A stretch of 64,000 nucleotides of DNA from Lusitaniella coriacea LEGE 07157 (lineage in GTDB: Bacteria; Cyanobacteriota; Cyanobacteriia; Cyanobacteriales; Spirulinaceae): assembly GCF_015207425.1 (NCBI RefSeq), contig NZ_JADEWZ010000021.1:31341-95340 (forward strand). Reading direction: 5' to 3'. Made by a program: the position numbers and the translations under genes. This document shows positions 47,272 through 56,141 of this stretch, piece after piece. Under the pieces are notes generated by a model. That model did not search any database. It had not been told where the DNA came from and worked only from the letters and a program-made list of their open reading frames with translations. The first letter of the stretch is position 1; each line of letters begins with the position of its first letter.

Positions 47272-48255
47272 TTAGTTGTGAAAGCCCCCTTGCCAGCCTT
47301 GTTTTTTCAAAAAAGATAAATTAACGATTGAAAGCCCCAGTATTATTGAAAATAAGACCAAGCCAATCGCACAACCATAGCTTATTTCCAAAGAGACAAA
47401 AGCTTGTTCGTAAACATAATAGACGACGGTTTTAGATGAATTTAATGGGCCGCCTTTTGTCATGATAAACACTTCTTCAAAAACCTTAGTGGCAGAAATT
47501 GCCGCAATAACGGTAACTAAAAGAATATAAGATCGCATTAAAGGAATGGTAATGTCATAATGTTTTCGCCAACCATCCGAACCATCGATTGAAGCCGCTT
47601 CATAAAGTTCTTGGGGAATTGATTGTAAACCTGCTAAATAAATGACCATGTAGTAACCCAATCCCTTCCAAACCGTCACCAACATAACACTCCAAAGTGC
47701 TAAATAGGGACTGGTTAACCACGGAAAACCAGTTTCAGACCAACCGGGAAAGGTCTGCTCAAGCCAATGGGCGAAGGGAGGAAGAATAAATTGCAGCACA
47801 ACTTCTTCTCCCGGTAAGGCTTTGAAAAATTGGTTGAATAATCCATTGGAAGCATAAAGCGCTTTCCAGGTAATACCAACGACCACCATTGAGATGACAA
47901 CAGGGACATAAAATGCCATGCGAAACCATTGCATTCCCCGCAATTTTTGATTGACAAGAATGGCAAGTCCCAAAGGGAGGACAACAAGCAACGGTACGAC
48001 AACCAATAGATAGAGTAAAGTGTTACGAACGGTTTGCCAGAAAACAGGATCTTTAAGAAGTCGTTGGAAATTGGCAAATCCTATCCATTGTGGCGGTTGA
48101 ATGAGATCGTAGTTTGTGAAACTGAAGAAAAAGGCTTGCAGTGCGGGAAAAAAAACAGTGAGTCCTAGCACGATTAATGCTGGGAGTAAAAATAGATAGG
48201 GTGTGGGGTTTTGGGCAAGATATTTCCCCATTCGCTTGAGTGAATTTCCTAGCAT
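47272..48255 (-). CDS. Sugar ABC transporter permease (MalF/UgpA type), orphan
   Basis: The 327-residue protein has six hydrophobic helices and the EAA loop YEAASIDGSDGWRKHYDITI (about residue 210-230), the contact site for the ATPase. The sequence QNPTPYLFLLPALIVLGLTV is typical of sugar-uptake permeases of the CUT1 class. A second permease (MalG type) and a binding protein are needed but neither is seen nearby. It follows the MATE gene by 25 bases, and ATG at 48253-48255 avoids a long overlap with that gene. Confidence 0.82.
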   Translation of the reverse strand: MLGNSLKRMGKYLAQNPTPYLFLLPALIVLGLTVFFPALQAFFFSFTNYDLIQPPQWIGFANFQRLLKDPVFWQTVRNTLLYLLVVVPLLVVLPLGLAILVNQKLRGMQWFRMAFYVPVVISMVVVGITWKALYASNGLFNQFFKALPGEEVVLQFILPPFAHWLEQTFPGWSETGFPWLTSPYLALWSVMLVTVWKGLGYYMVIYLAGLQSIPQELYEAASIDGSDGWRKHYDITIPLMRSYILLVTVIAAISATKVFEEVFIMTKGGPLNSSKTVVYYVYEQAFVSLEISYGCAIGLVLFSIILGLSIVNLSFLKKQGWQGGFHN

Positions 48256-48280
48256 TACTGGATGATCGATGGACAGTCTT

Positions 48281-49621
48281 TTAATGTTTATGGCAAGTTC
48301 GCTGATTCCAAAGGTACGCACCAATCCCCACAATCAGATTAGCTAAACCCGCAGCCCAAAAAACGCCCCGAACGCCAAATAGCCAACTTCCAATATAGGC
48401 GAGGGGAATGTATAGCCCAAACATTCGAGAAAGGGTCATGATGACTGAGGGAAGGGGCTTTCCGAGGGCATTAAAAGTGGAGCTTGCGATGAGAATAATC
48501 CCGGCTGCACCATAACTGAAGGGAACGACCCATAAATAATTGACCGCGATCGCGACCACCTCCGGATTATCATCAAATTGTGCGGCTAACCCCGGCGCAG
48601 CAACGAGTAAGACCACTGCAACAAAAATGCCCCAAACCACGCAAAATATAAAACTGAGGTTTAAAGCGCGATAAACGCGATCGTATTTTTGCGCGCCCCA
48701 ATTTTGCCCCACAAAGGGACCAATAATTGAAGAGAGTGCCAACAAAACAATCAAAGAAAATGCCTCCACTCGCGAGGCAATTCCAAACCCCGCAACCGCA
48801 ACCGCACCATAACTTGCCATCAGACTGGTAATAAACCCAATCGAGATCGGCGTTACAAGGCTGGTTCCCGCCGCAGGCAAGCCCACGTGAAGAATTTGCC
48901 GCCAAGACTTCAAAACCACCTTAAAGGGCGGCAGATTGAAGCAGAGCATCCGTTCGCGAAAATGCAAAAAGAGTAATGCCGCGACAAAAGTTGTGGCTCG
49001 CGAGAGAACTGTTGCAATGGCTGCGCCTTGGAGTTCCAAACGGGGAAATCCCCCCCAACCCAGAATAAATAGAGGATCGAGGGTAATATTAATCGCCGCC
49101 GCAATGGTCATGATTGCACTGGGAACGGTGGTATTTCCCGCCGCGCGCATGGCACTTGTCCCCACCATCGGAACGACTAAAAAAATAATCCCCAAATACC
49201 AAATTTGCATATAGTCTCGCACTAAGGGGAGCGTCTGGGAATCCGCACCCAAGGCGGTAAACAGGGGATCGATCGTGTTCACTCCCACAAGGATAAATGC
49301 ACCGACAATGAGGAGTGCGAGGGTTAAACTATCGGTGGTGAGTCGTTGGACTCGCGCGCGATCGCCCTCTCCAATTGCGCGGGCAATAATGGAGGAAGCC
49401 CCTACCCCCAATCCCATTGCAAGACTGCCTAATGCCGAAACGACAGGGAAGGTAAAACTCATTGCAGCGAGGGGTTGCGTTCCCAGTTGCCCGACAAAAT
49501 AAGTGTCTGCGAGATTGAAGGCAATGATGGCAAAGACTCCCCAAATCATGGGAACGGTAAGTTTGACTAAATGCGCTCCAACGCGACCTTCTGTGAGCGT
49601 AGACCGTACTTTTGTTGCCAT
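48281..49621 (-). CDS. MATE family multidrug/toxin efflux transporter
   Basis: The 446-residue protein has twelve predicted helices in two halves, with VKLTVPMIWGVFAIIAFNLA and DTYFVGQLGTQPLAAMSFTF at the start, QLAMS-type segments and a later VGQNWGAQKYDR in helix 7-8. This is the MATE (NorM/DinF) architecture, exporting organic cations or other compounds in exchange for H+ or Na+. The ATG is clear at 49619-49621. It precedes the sugar permease by 25 bases, though a shared function is not obvious. Confidence 0.9.
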   Translation of the reverse strand: MATKVRSTLTEGRVGAHLVKLTVPMIWGVFAIIAFNLADTYFVGQLGTQPLAAMSFTFPVVSALGSLAMGLGVGASSIIARAIGEGDRARVQRLTTDSLTLALLIVGAFILVGVNTIDPLFTALGADSQTLPLVRDYMQIWYLGIIFLVVPMVGTSAMRAAGNTTVPSAIMTIAAAINITLDPLFILGWGGFPRLELQGAAIATVLSRATTFVAALLFLHFRERMLCFNLPPFKVVLKSWRQILHVGLPAAGTSLVTPISIGFITSLMASYGAVAVAGFGIASRVEAFSLIVLLALSSIIGPFVGQNWGAQKYDRVYRALNLSFIFCVVWGIFVAVVLLVAAPGLAAQFDDNPEVVAIAVNYLWVVPFSYGAAGIILIASSTFNALGKPLPSVIMTLSRMFGLYIPLAYIGSWLFGVRGVFWAAGLANLIVGIGAYLWNQRTCHKH

Positions 49622-49760
49622 TAAGGAATTAGGAATTAGGCTTAAGGTTTAGTTGCCTACGGCCCAATGGCACTGGTTTGAGGTTATTGGGCAATGCTCA
49701 CAACCTAGCAAATACTAAGGCTTTGCTTATTTCAGCGCCATTTGCCGATGGCTTCTTTAT

Positions 49761-49782
49761 TTATTCACATTAGGCGTAATTC
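49761..49782 (-). repeat. Dispersed 3'-end motif, copy 10
   Basis: The reverse strand reads GAATTACGCCTAATGTGAAT. It lies 49 bases after the stop of the SPFH lipoprotein gene and in its direction. Confidence 0.55.
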
Positions 49783-49830
49783 CTCAGAAACACAATGTTT
49801 CCCTTGGGGGTAGACAGATTTGGACGAGCG

Positions 49831-50775
49831 CTATGGATTCGCTGTTTGAGCGTTATTGTTACCGAGTTGGACGTTGGGGGTTTGGATAGTGGGTGCGTGT
49901 TGACCGTCCCATTTTTGGATTCTGGAGCGTTCGACGCGCAGGCGCTCCAATTCCAAAAGTTGTGGCGTAACCGAACCCGCACGCAGGCGGTTGGCTTCCG
50001 CTTCGGCGCGTGCTTGCTCGATGGTAACCTGGGCTTCGCCTTTTGCCTTGGCTACGTTTGCAGCGGCTTCTGCTTCGACTTTACGGCGATTCGATTCAGC
50101 CGTCTGTGCGGCTTGTTGTGCCGCAAACTGCTCGTCAATACTCTTTTGGATATCTGGAGGCAAGCGCAGGGGACCCAGCAGCGAAACGTCCTGAATCACA
50201 ATGGTGGGGAAGCGTTTCTGGGTACAATCCGAGACGGCGACAACCAATTTTTGCTGGCTGGTGGGCAACATTGAGGGGGTTAGTTTGAGTTGTTCTGCAA
50301 CTTCTCCAAAACAGTTGCGCAATCCGTTCCGCAATTCGTTGGCGCGAAATTGTTCGGGGGTTTTGCGATAGGTTTCGTAGAACTGGTGTAATTTGGTGGT
50401 GTTTTTTCCGGGTAACTGCTCGCCGGTGAAGCCGAAAGATACGCCCACATCCGCAGAGACGGGGCTGCCGCCGACAGAAAAGATAACGGATTCGTCGTTG
50501 GGAGAGCCTTCTGTGCTGGTTTGGGTAAAGGGATAGGTGTTGATAAAGGTGGGGAATATTACGACCTGTTCGGTGTAACCGTTGTACCACACCCGCCCCG
50601 TCACCACTTGGGCATTGTCGATTCCTTTCGTTTTACCGTAGAGGTTAATTTTGAGTCCGGCATAACCGGGTTCGACAGTTTTCATGCTGGTTCCGGGAAC
50701 TACGCCACAAGAACTCAGTCCCGTGCCTAAAACAACCGCATAGAGGAGAGATACAGCGTTTTTAATTTTCATCAT
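49831..50775 (-). CDS. SPFH (band 7/prohibitin-like) lipoprotein
   Basis: The 314-residue protein has a lipobox LSSC (Cys at residue 23), so it is lipid-anchored. An SPFH domain follows, with VEPGYAGLKINLYGKTKGID and FINTYPFTQTSTEGSPNDES. A long helical region (QTAESNRRKVEAEAAANVAK) ends in a QLLELERLRVERSRIQKWDG-type tail. SPFH proteins assemble into membrane rings that organise lipids or proteases. Lipid anchoring is unusual, as most family members use an N-terminal helix. The gene starts inside the last codons of an upstream small membrane protein gene (14-base overlap), so the two are coupled. Confidence 0.85.
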   Translation of the reverse strand: MMKIKNAVSLLYAVVLGTGLSSCGVVPGTSMKTVEPGYAGLKINLYGKTKGIDNAQVVTGRVWYNGYTEQVVIFPTFINTYPFTQTSTEGSPNDESVIFSVGGSPVSADVGVSFGFTGEQLPGKNTTKLHQFYETYRKTPEQFRANELRNGLRNCFGEVAEQLKLTPSMLPTSQQKLVVAVSDCTQKRFPTIVIQDVSLLGPLRLPPDIQKSIDEQFAAQQAAQTAESNRRKVEAEAAANVAKAKGEAQVTIEQARAEAEANRLRAGSVTPQLLELERLRVERSRIQKWDGQHAPTIQTPNVQLGNNNAQTANP

Positions 50776-51145
50776 TGTTCGGTTTCTCTAACAAATTGAG
50801 GAGGGAAATATTGAAGGTGTTGAGATCGGGATCTTCTTGTAGGACTTCGTACATCTCAATGCTTTGAGCAACTTGAGTGGAGGAGTAGTTGAGAAAATCG
50901 ACAATCTTTAAATGGGAGTATTCTGGGCATTTCGCGATCGCGAGCTGTCTGGCTTTTTGGGCATCCTTGAGCCTGAGAGCGGCATAAAGCCCCGAACTGC
51001 CTAACATTGTCGGAACGCCCAACCAGATCGCAAATCCGATCGCGGGTTTATCAGAATTGAGGAACATGGGTGCAATGGCAAGGAGTGTTAGGGATAGCAA
51101 AATTTCCGCAACTCCTACCGCAACCCATTTGTAGATCGTGTTCAC
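50762..51145 (-). CDS. Small membrane protein preceding the SPFH lipoprotein
   Basis: The 127-residue protein has two hydrophobic helices (WVAVGVAEILLSLTLLAIAP and AIGFAIWLGVPTMLGSSGLY) and a cytoplasmic helical tail. It is not recognised. The start is a GTG with a GAAACAAGAAG ribosome-like region. Its final 14 bases overlap the SPFH gene, which supports co-translation and possibly a complex between the two proteins. Confidence 0.6.
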   Translation of the reverse strand: MNTIYKWVAVGVAEILLSLTLLAIAPMFLNSDKPAIGFAIWLGVPTMLGSSGLYAALRLKDAQKARQLAIAKCPEYSHLKIVDFLNYSSTQVAQSIEMYEVLQEDPDLNTFNISLLNLLEKPNNDEN

Positions 51146-51408
51146 ATCTTCTTGTTTCCTTATTTAATCCATCAACAATCGCAGTTTTTTCCTGGGCGCG
51201 ATCGGATTGTTTATTGGCGAAAGCGCATCCTCGTGCAGTATCGCTTTGCCTTTCTCTGACTACACCGGGGCTTACAGGAATTCCCGATTTTTCTGTAACA
51301 ATCAACCCCATTATGTCAATTTTCAAAAGCCGTGGCAGTATAATAGTTCAGTCTCACAATGCCCTCTGCCTCGTCATCAGACACAGATAACCGATAACTA
51401 TAACTGAA

Positions 51409-51624
51409 GTGACCCTTTCCAAAACAGAAGCAAAACAACTGCTCGAACGATTGATTTTCGAGGAAACACATCCCCAAGATTGGGTGCAAGACATTTGGGG
51501 ATTAAGTCCCTTTTTGGGAGATAGTGCGGCAAAATTGCTCGATGCTTTTGAAGCATTGATTGAGTGCTGTCCCGAAGCGCAACTTGATAATCTTTTGCAG
51601 AGTCTTTACAAAGATCGATTTTAG
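51409..51624 (+). CDS. Small hypothetical protein
   Basis: The 71-residue protein (MTLSKTEAKQLLERLIFEET, HPQDWVQDIWGLSPFLGDSA) is acidic and probably helical, with no signal or membrane segment. I do not know its family. The start is GTG and the ribosome site is weak. A convincing terminator 60 bases after the stop supports it as a transcribed gene. Confidence 0.5.
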   Translation: MTLSKTEAKQLLERLIFEETHPQDWVQDIWGLSPFLGDSAAKLLDAFEALIECCPEAQLDNLLQSLYKDRF

Positions 51625-51686
51625 CGAAGTGGCACTGAAATGAGCTTCAAAAAATACCTGAAAGCTTTATCGTGAACTGGACAAAC

Positions 51687-51732
51687 AAAAGCCCCCGCTT
51701 TTATTGTGCAGCAATTAAGTGAGGGCTTTTTG
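51687..51732. terminator. Bidirectional terminator between the small gene and metK
   Basis: AAAAGCCCCCGCTT pairs with AAGTGAGGGCTTTT across a 16-base loop. The plus strand continues TTTTTG and the minus strand has GGGGGCTTTTGTTTG, so it can serve the convergent genes on both sides. Confidence 0.8.
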
Positions 51733-51833
51733 TAAAGAAATGAGCGCAGAATGACACCGGAAACTTAGAAAGCGAGATTCGGTTTTTCCAAGCTCATATC
51801 TCGTAATTGTCGGTCTTAATTTAATGTCCGATT

Positions 51834-53093
51834 CTAAGCAGTTGCAACCGATAGTGCTGTAGCGGCTTCCTTCAGCAATTCTGCCTTATCTGTCTGTTCC
51901 CAAGGCAAATCGAGATCGATTCGTCCCAGGTGACCGTAAGCTGCAATATTTTGATAGAACCGTCCACCTCGTTCTGCGGGCAAATGCCGGAGGTTAAAAG
52001 TTTGGATGATTCCTGCCGGACGCAGTTCAAAATGCTTCTGAACGAGTTCGAGAAGCACGTCTTCCCCAACTTTCCCCGTACCGAAGGTTTCGACAAGAAT
52101 GCTGACCGGACGCGCCACGCCAATGGCGTAACTGACCTGAACTTCGCACTTCTCCGCCAATCCCGCAGCCACAATATTCTTCGCCGCGTAGCGACAAGCA
52201 TACGCCGCAGAACGATCGACTTTGGTGGGGTCTTTCCCAGAAAATGCGCCGCCACCGTGCCGCGAATATCCTCCATAGGTATCGACGATAATTTTGCGAC
52301 CGGTTAAGCCCGAATCTCCTTGAGGACCGCCGATGACGAATTTCCCGGTCGGATTGACCAAAAAGCGCGTATTGGCATCGGGTTTCACGTTAATATCCGC
52401 AAACACCGGTTGCACGACGACTTCTTGGAGATCGGCTTTTATTTTTTCCTGAATGGCAGTATTGTCTGTCAGTTCGTCGATGGTTTCTGCGTGCTGCGTG
52501 GAAATTAAGATCGTATCGATGCCCACGGGTTTGCCGTCTTCGTAGATGACGCTCACTTGCGTTTTGCCGTCGGGACCGAGATAAGAGAGTTGCCCTGTTT
52601 TGCGCACCGCAGCAAGTCGCCGGGAAATTCGGTGAGCCAAACTAATGGGCATGGGCATCATTTCGGGGGTTTCGTTGCAAGCAAAGCCAAACATTAAACC
52701 TTGGTCGCCCGCCCCAATTTTATCGAGTTCGTCATCGCTCATCTCTTCTCGCTGTTCTTGAGCGGCGGTAACGCCTTGAGCAATATCGGGCGATTGTTCG
52801 TCTAGGGCAATGAGAACCGAGCAACTGTTGGCAGAGAAGCCATTATTCGCATTGGTATAGCCTATTTCAGCTATTTTTCTGCGAGCGAGATCGATATAGT
52901 TGATGTGAGCTTTCGAGGTGATTTCCCCTGTAATCAGCACTAGACCCGTGTTTACCACTACTTCCGCTGCAACGCGGCTGTAGGGGTCTTCTGTCAATAG
53001 AGCATCTAAAATTGCGTCGGAAATTTGATCGCAAATTTTGTCGGGATGACCTTCTGTGACTGATTCGGAGGTAAAGAGATAGCGACGAGACAA
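51834..53093 (-). CDS. metK: S-adenosylmethionine synthetase
   Basis: The 419-residue enzyme has the MetK signature [33 protein letters not shown] and [19 protein letters not shown]. It makes S-adenosylmethionine from methionine and ATP. The length is normal for cyanobacterial MetK. The reading frame begins with TTG, with AGGAGG eleven bases upstream; the protein starts precisely at the conserved MSRRYLF, so TTG is the likely start codon. The upstream 430-base region has no recognisable SAM riboswitch. Confidence 0.93.
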   Translation of the reverse strand: MSRRYLFTSESVTEGHPDKICDQISDAILDALLTEDPYSRVAAEVVVNTGLVLITGEITSKAHINYIDLARRKIAEIGYTNANNGFSANSCSVLIALDEQSPDIAQGVTAAQEQREEMSDDELDKIGAGDQGLMFGFACNETPEMMPMPISLAHRISRRLAAVRKTGQLSYLGPDGKTQVSVIYEDGKPVGIDTILISTQHAETIDELTDNTAIQEKIKADLQEVVVQPVFADINVKPDANTRFLVNPTGKFVIGGPQGDSGLTGRKIIVDTYGGYSRHGGGAFSGKDPTKVDRSAAYACRYAAKNIVAAGLAEKCEVQVSYAIGVARPVSILVETFGTGKVGEDVLLELVQKHFELRPAGIIQTFNLRHLPAERGGRFYQNIAAYGHLGRIDLDLPWEQTDKAELLKEAATALSVATA

Positions 53094-53525
53094 CGTTAAA
53101 TAGTCCTCCTAGAACAAGCGATGGTACAAGATGAAATTTTGTTAGTTAACTTCCCATCATACAAAAGGAATCCGGAGGATAGGAAAAAATACACAATAAG
53201 GAAAGTCGTTTGTGGATATGGGGATAGCTAAGGCTTTAGGAAAAAACAAGGAACGCGATCGTAATCTTTTTTATTTCTCTTTGTATTACTCTCAGTAGGT
53301 TCTGCTAGTATGTCAATCACTCTACTTGCAACTTTAAGGGTTTTATTCAAAAAATAAAGCTTAGTTTGAAGTTTCTGTGAAGTCACATGATTTCTATTGA
53401 AGAAAAATATTTTCACTATTAAGATTAAGCCGAGTAAGGAAATTGAACTTTAAGTAAAACCCAATTTCCTTTAAGTATTTTCAGTTGAAAAAATAGTCAC
53501 TTATCATCAAGCACGGAAATAAATC
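53094..53525. other. Intergenic region between divergent metK and the PEP-CTERM-like gene
   Basis: This AT-rich 432-base stretch must contain the promoters of both genes. No tRNA, riboswitch or strong repeat was recognised. The sequence TGAACTTTAAGTAAAACCC near 53445 has no known meaning. Confidence 0.45.
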
Positions 53526-54197
53526 ATGAAGAAGAGCATGAGTATTGGTGTTATTCCGTTTACAGCACTTATTGCAGTTTTGGGATTTTTTAATTGTGAA
53601 GCACTTGCTGCAAGTCTCACAACGCTGCAATTTGAAAGTGCGCCGCGAAGCTGGGTGGGCAGGGGACAAAGTCGTTCAGTAACGCCGGAAGATAATTTTT
53701 CGTTTTCAGCCTCTCGCAATTTCGATAATGGTGTCTCTTTTCGGATTAACAATTTAGTTTCCAACCCGCCCCGTGATTCTAAGTATTGGACTCTCAATTT
53801 GGCTGCACCCTTTGAGGCTTTACTCACGCCCGGTTTATATTCTGATACGGCGCGGTTTCCGTTTCAATCGGCGGGTCAACCGGGTTTAACTTTTTCAGGC
53901 AATCATCGCGGTAATAATCGCAATGGGGGATTCTTTGAAGTTCTAGAAGCAACGTACTTAGCAGATGGAACGGTTGCCAGTTTTGCTGTCGATTTCACGC
54001 AATACGGGGAGCAACAGCAGGAGCGGTGGATTAATGGAAAGTTGCGCTTTAATTCCAATATTGCCCTGGATGGTTCAATCATCGATGCGGATGAGCCGGG
54101 GGACGAACCGAAGAGCGTACCTGAGTCCTCAGCAACGCTTGGTATGGGTTTAGCCTTGGGGTTTAGCGCTCTTGTTTTGGTTGGGAAGAAAAAATAA
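53526..54197 (+). CDS. Secreted protein with PEP-CTERM-like sorting signal
   Basis: The 223-residue protein has a signal peptide (residues 5-29, IGVIPFTALIAVLGFFNCEA) and a globular part with many beta-rich segments. The C-terminal tail is VPESSATLGMGLALGFSALV followed by LVGKKK. The VPEx motif, hydrophobic stretch and basic end match PEP-CTERM sorting, though the usual second Pro is Ser. Such proteins are exported and processed by exosortase. No exosortase or other PEP-CTERM gene is near. The function of the main part is not recognised. Confidence 0.72.
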   Translation: MKKSMSIGVIPFTALIAVLGFFNCEALAASLTTLQFESAPRSWVGRGQSRSVTPEDNFSFSASRNFDNGVSFRINNLVSNPPRDSKYWTLNLAAPFEALLTPGLYSDTARFPFQSAGQPGLTFSGNHRGNNRNGGFFEVLEATYLADGTVASFAVDFTQYGEQQQERWINGKLRFNSNIALDGSIIDADEPGDEPKSVPESSATLGMGLALGFSALVLVGKKK

Positions 54198-54247
54198 GGC
54201 GCGCGTGCTGCCAGAAGCAGCACGCTGACGCGATCGCGCGCTACAAT

Positions 54248-55081
54248 TTATTTCTCAATCGGTACATTGGGCAAACGACTCCACTCATTCCACGAACCAT
54301 CATAATTGCGAACTTTGGGATAGCCGAGCAGATATTTCAAGACAAACCAGATATATCCAGCTCTTGCGCCAATGGCACAGTAAGGAAGCACTTCTTTATC
54401 AGGCGTAATCCCTTGACGATGGTAGAGTTCTTGCAATTCGTCAAAGGATTTGAAGGTGCCATCGGAATTCAGTGTGAGCAGATGTTCGAGATGTATTGAG
54501 CCTGGAATATGTCCCGCGCGTTCTTCTCCTTCCGGTGGCTTCATCAGAAACTGTTCGCCTCGGTATTCTTGAATCGTGCGTACATCCAGCAAGATTTGTT
54601 CGGGATGACCGATTGCTTTTTGAACCTCCTCATGGGAAACTCGCAAATTCGCATTGGGGGATTTTGCTTTGTATTGAGTTGGAGCGAAGGTTGATAATTC
54701 TGCGATGACAGGACGATTTTCGCTCATCCACTTTTGATGTCCGCCGTTGAGAACTCGTACATTGCGATGTCCAAAGAGTTGTAATAGCCAGAAGATGAAT
54801 CCTCCCGTTCCCGGATAACTGCCGTAAGCAATGACAGTCGTTTCATGGGTAATGCCAGAACGGGAAAGCAGTTGTTCTATCGCAGTTACATCAAGGTTCA
54901 TGCGGAGATTGGGTTGGAGTAAATCGGTTAAGGTATTCCAGAAAACTGCGCCTGGAATGCGAGCATTCTCATACGGTTTTGGACTCATATCAACTTCCAC
55001 GATGCGGAGATTGGAATCATTGAGATGTTCTGCGAGCCATTGGGTATCGATGAGAACTTCGGGATGAGCGTAATCAGTCAT
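54248..55081 (-). CDS. Thiosulfate/3-mercaptopyruvate sulfurtransferase (two-domain rhodanese)
   Basis: The 277-residue protein has two rhodanese domains: WLAEHLNDSNLRIVEVDMSP and TVIAYGSYPGTGGFIFWLLQ in the first, LLDVRTIQEYRGEQF in the second. The active cysteine is in LPYCAIGARAGYIWF (about residue 231). These enzymes move sulfane sulfur from thiosulfate or mercaptopyruvate to acceptors such as cyanide or thiols. No signal peptide is seen. It is divergent from a LuxR-type regulator with about 118 bases between the starts, suggesting the regulator may control it. Confidence 0.88.
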   Translation of the reverse strand: MTDYAHPEVLIDTQWLAEHLNDSNLRIVEVDMSPKPYENARIPGAVFWNTLTDLLQPNLRMNLDVTAIEQLLSRSGITHETTVIAYGSYPGTGGFIFWLLQLFGHRNVRVLNGGHQKWMSENRPVIAELSTFAPTQYKAKSPNANLRVSHEEVQKAIGHPEQILLDVRTIQEYRGEQFLMKPPEGEERAGHIPGSIHLEHLLTLNSDGTFKSFDELQELYHRQGITPDKEVLPYCAIGARAGYIWFVLKYLLGYPKVRNYDGSWNEWSRLPNVPIEK

Positions 55082-55199
55082 TGTTTGCTTCCTTTCAAAA
55101 ACGCTAAAACTAGATTAGGGTTGACTGCTTTTCTTCGCATAGACCCCGATCGGGTACACTTTGCTCTAGCAGCAGGCGGCAAACTGGATGGAGATTCTG

Positions 55200-55883
55200 A
55201 TGCAAACTCCCTTACAGGAATTATTTCACGCGATCGCGCAAGTACAAGATGAAACGGAACTCAGACAGCCGATTATGGCGAAAGCAGGCACGTATTTTGT
55301 GGCGAATCGCTGGAAACTGTGGTTGCTAGATGATTTGCCTCCTATCGATGAAAAGATGCCAACCTTGATGAAGCGAGCATTATCCCTCGATTACAATCCC
55401 GTTCTGCGTTATTTAGTTCAACGCCACGCGGCGGTTCATGATGAAGCGATATTACCTCCCGGTATTTGGCAGAGGATTTGCCCTCGTGCAGACCACGGAC
55501 ACGTCCTGGTTGGCCCAATTGTGAGTCACGGTAAACTGGTGGGTGGCATTGCCTTTACGCGCCGTAAAGGTGACCTCGCCTTTAATTCAGAGCATTTAAC
55601 GGATTTAAGCGCGTTATGCTTGCATTTTTCCACGCGATTGGAAACATTACGCTCAAAACCAATTGCCTTTGAGTTGAATTGCGCTCGTCTCACGCCACGA
55701 GAAACGGAAATTGCAGAATGGGTGGCGCGAGGACTGACCAATAAAGAGATTGGCGCAGCGTTGTGGATTACGGAAAATTCGGTCAAGCAGGCTTTGAAGC
55801 GGATGTTTCGCAAACTGGAAGTGTCATCGCGCGCTGAGATGGTTGCACAACTTTCTATGTCACCAAAAAAGACGGCAGTCTAG
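55200..55883 (+). CDS. LuxR-family regulator with a GAF-like sensor domain
   Basis: The 227-residue protein has a GAF-like N-terminal domain (ELFHAIAQVQDETELRQPIM, WKLWLLDDLP) and a C-terminal LuxR helix-turn-helix LTPRETEIAEWVARGLTNKE, with the recognition helix ENSVKQALKRMFRKL. The protein lacks a response-regulator receiver domain, so it is likely a ligand- or redox-sensing regulator. ATG at 55200 has TGGAG eight bases upstream; an ATG at 55188 is possible. It is divergent from the rhodanese gene and may regulate it. Confidence 0.82.
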   Translation: MQTPLQELFHAIAQVQDETELRQPIMAKAGTYFVANRWKLWLLDDLPPIDEKMPTLMKRALSLDYNPVLRYLVQRHAAVHDEAILPPGIWQRICPRADHGHVLVGPIVSHGKLVGGIAFTRRKGDLAFNSEHLTDLSALCLHFSTRLETLRSKPIAFELNCARLTPRETEIAEWVARGLTNKEIGAALWITENSVKQALKRMFRKLEVSSRAEMVAQLSMSPKKTAV

Positions 55884-55916
55884 TGGTCTGTCAGTTTTGA
55901 ATTGATGGGTTAGGTG

Positions 55917-56076
55917 GACACGGAGATACGGAGATACGGAGATATGGAGACACGAGGACACGGAGACACGGAGACACGGAGACACGGGGACACAGAGACA
56001 CGGGGACACAGAGACACGGAGACACGGGGACACAGAGACACGGAGACACGGGGACACGGGGACACGGGGACACGGA
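55917..56076. repeat. Octamer minisatellite, 20 tandem copies
   Basis: Twenty consecutive 8-bp units occupy 55917-56076. The main forms are GACACGGA, GACACGGG and GACACAGA, with GATACGGA and GATATGGA near the start. All frames are open on the plus strand, so apparent proteins (e.g. DTETRGH repeats) are artefacts. The same octamer occurs in one to three copies at 61440-61466 and, reverse, near 47169-47212. Confidence 0.9.
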
Positions 56077-56141
56077 GAGAAAATTCATCCCTCAAAACTA
56101 CCTTGACAGAGTACTAATTTTTATATTTTGCTCGAATAATT

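Noticed and set aside
53094..53525. SAM riboswitch upstream of metK
   Set aside because: No recognisable conserved riboswitch core or terminator-antiterminator pair was seen in the AT-rich leader.
55914..56117. Open reading frame with DTETRGH repeats in the octamer array
   Set aside because: It comes from 20 copies of an 8-bp repeat that is open in all plus-strand frames; no ribosome site or family supports it.
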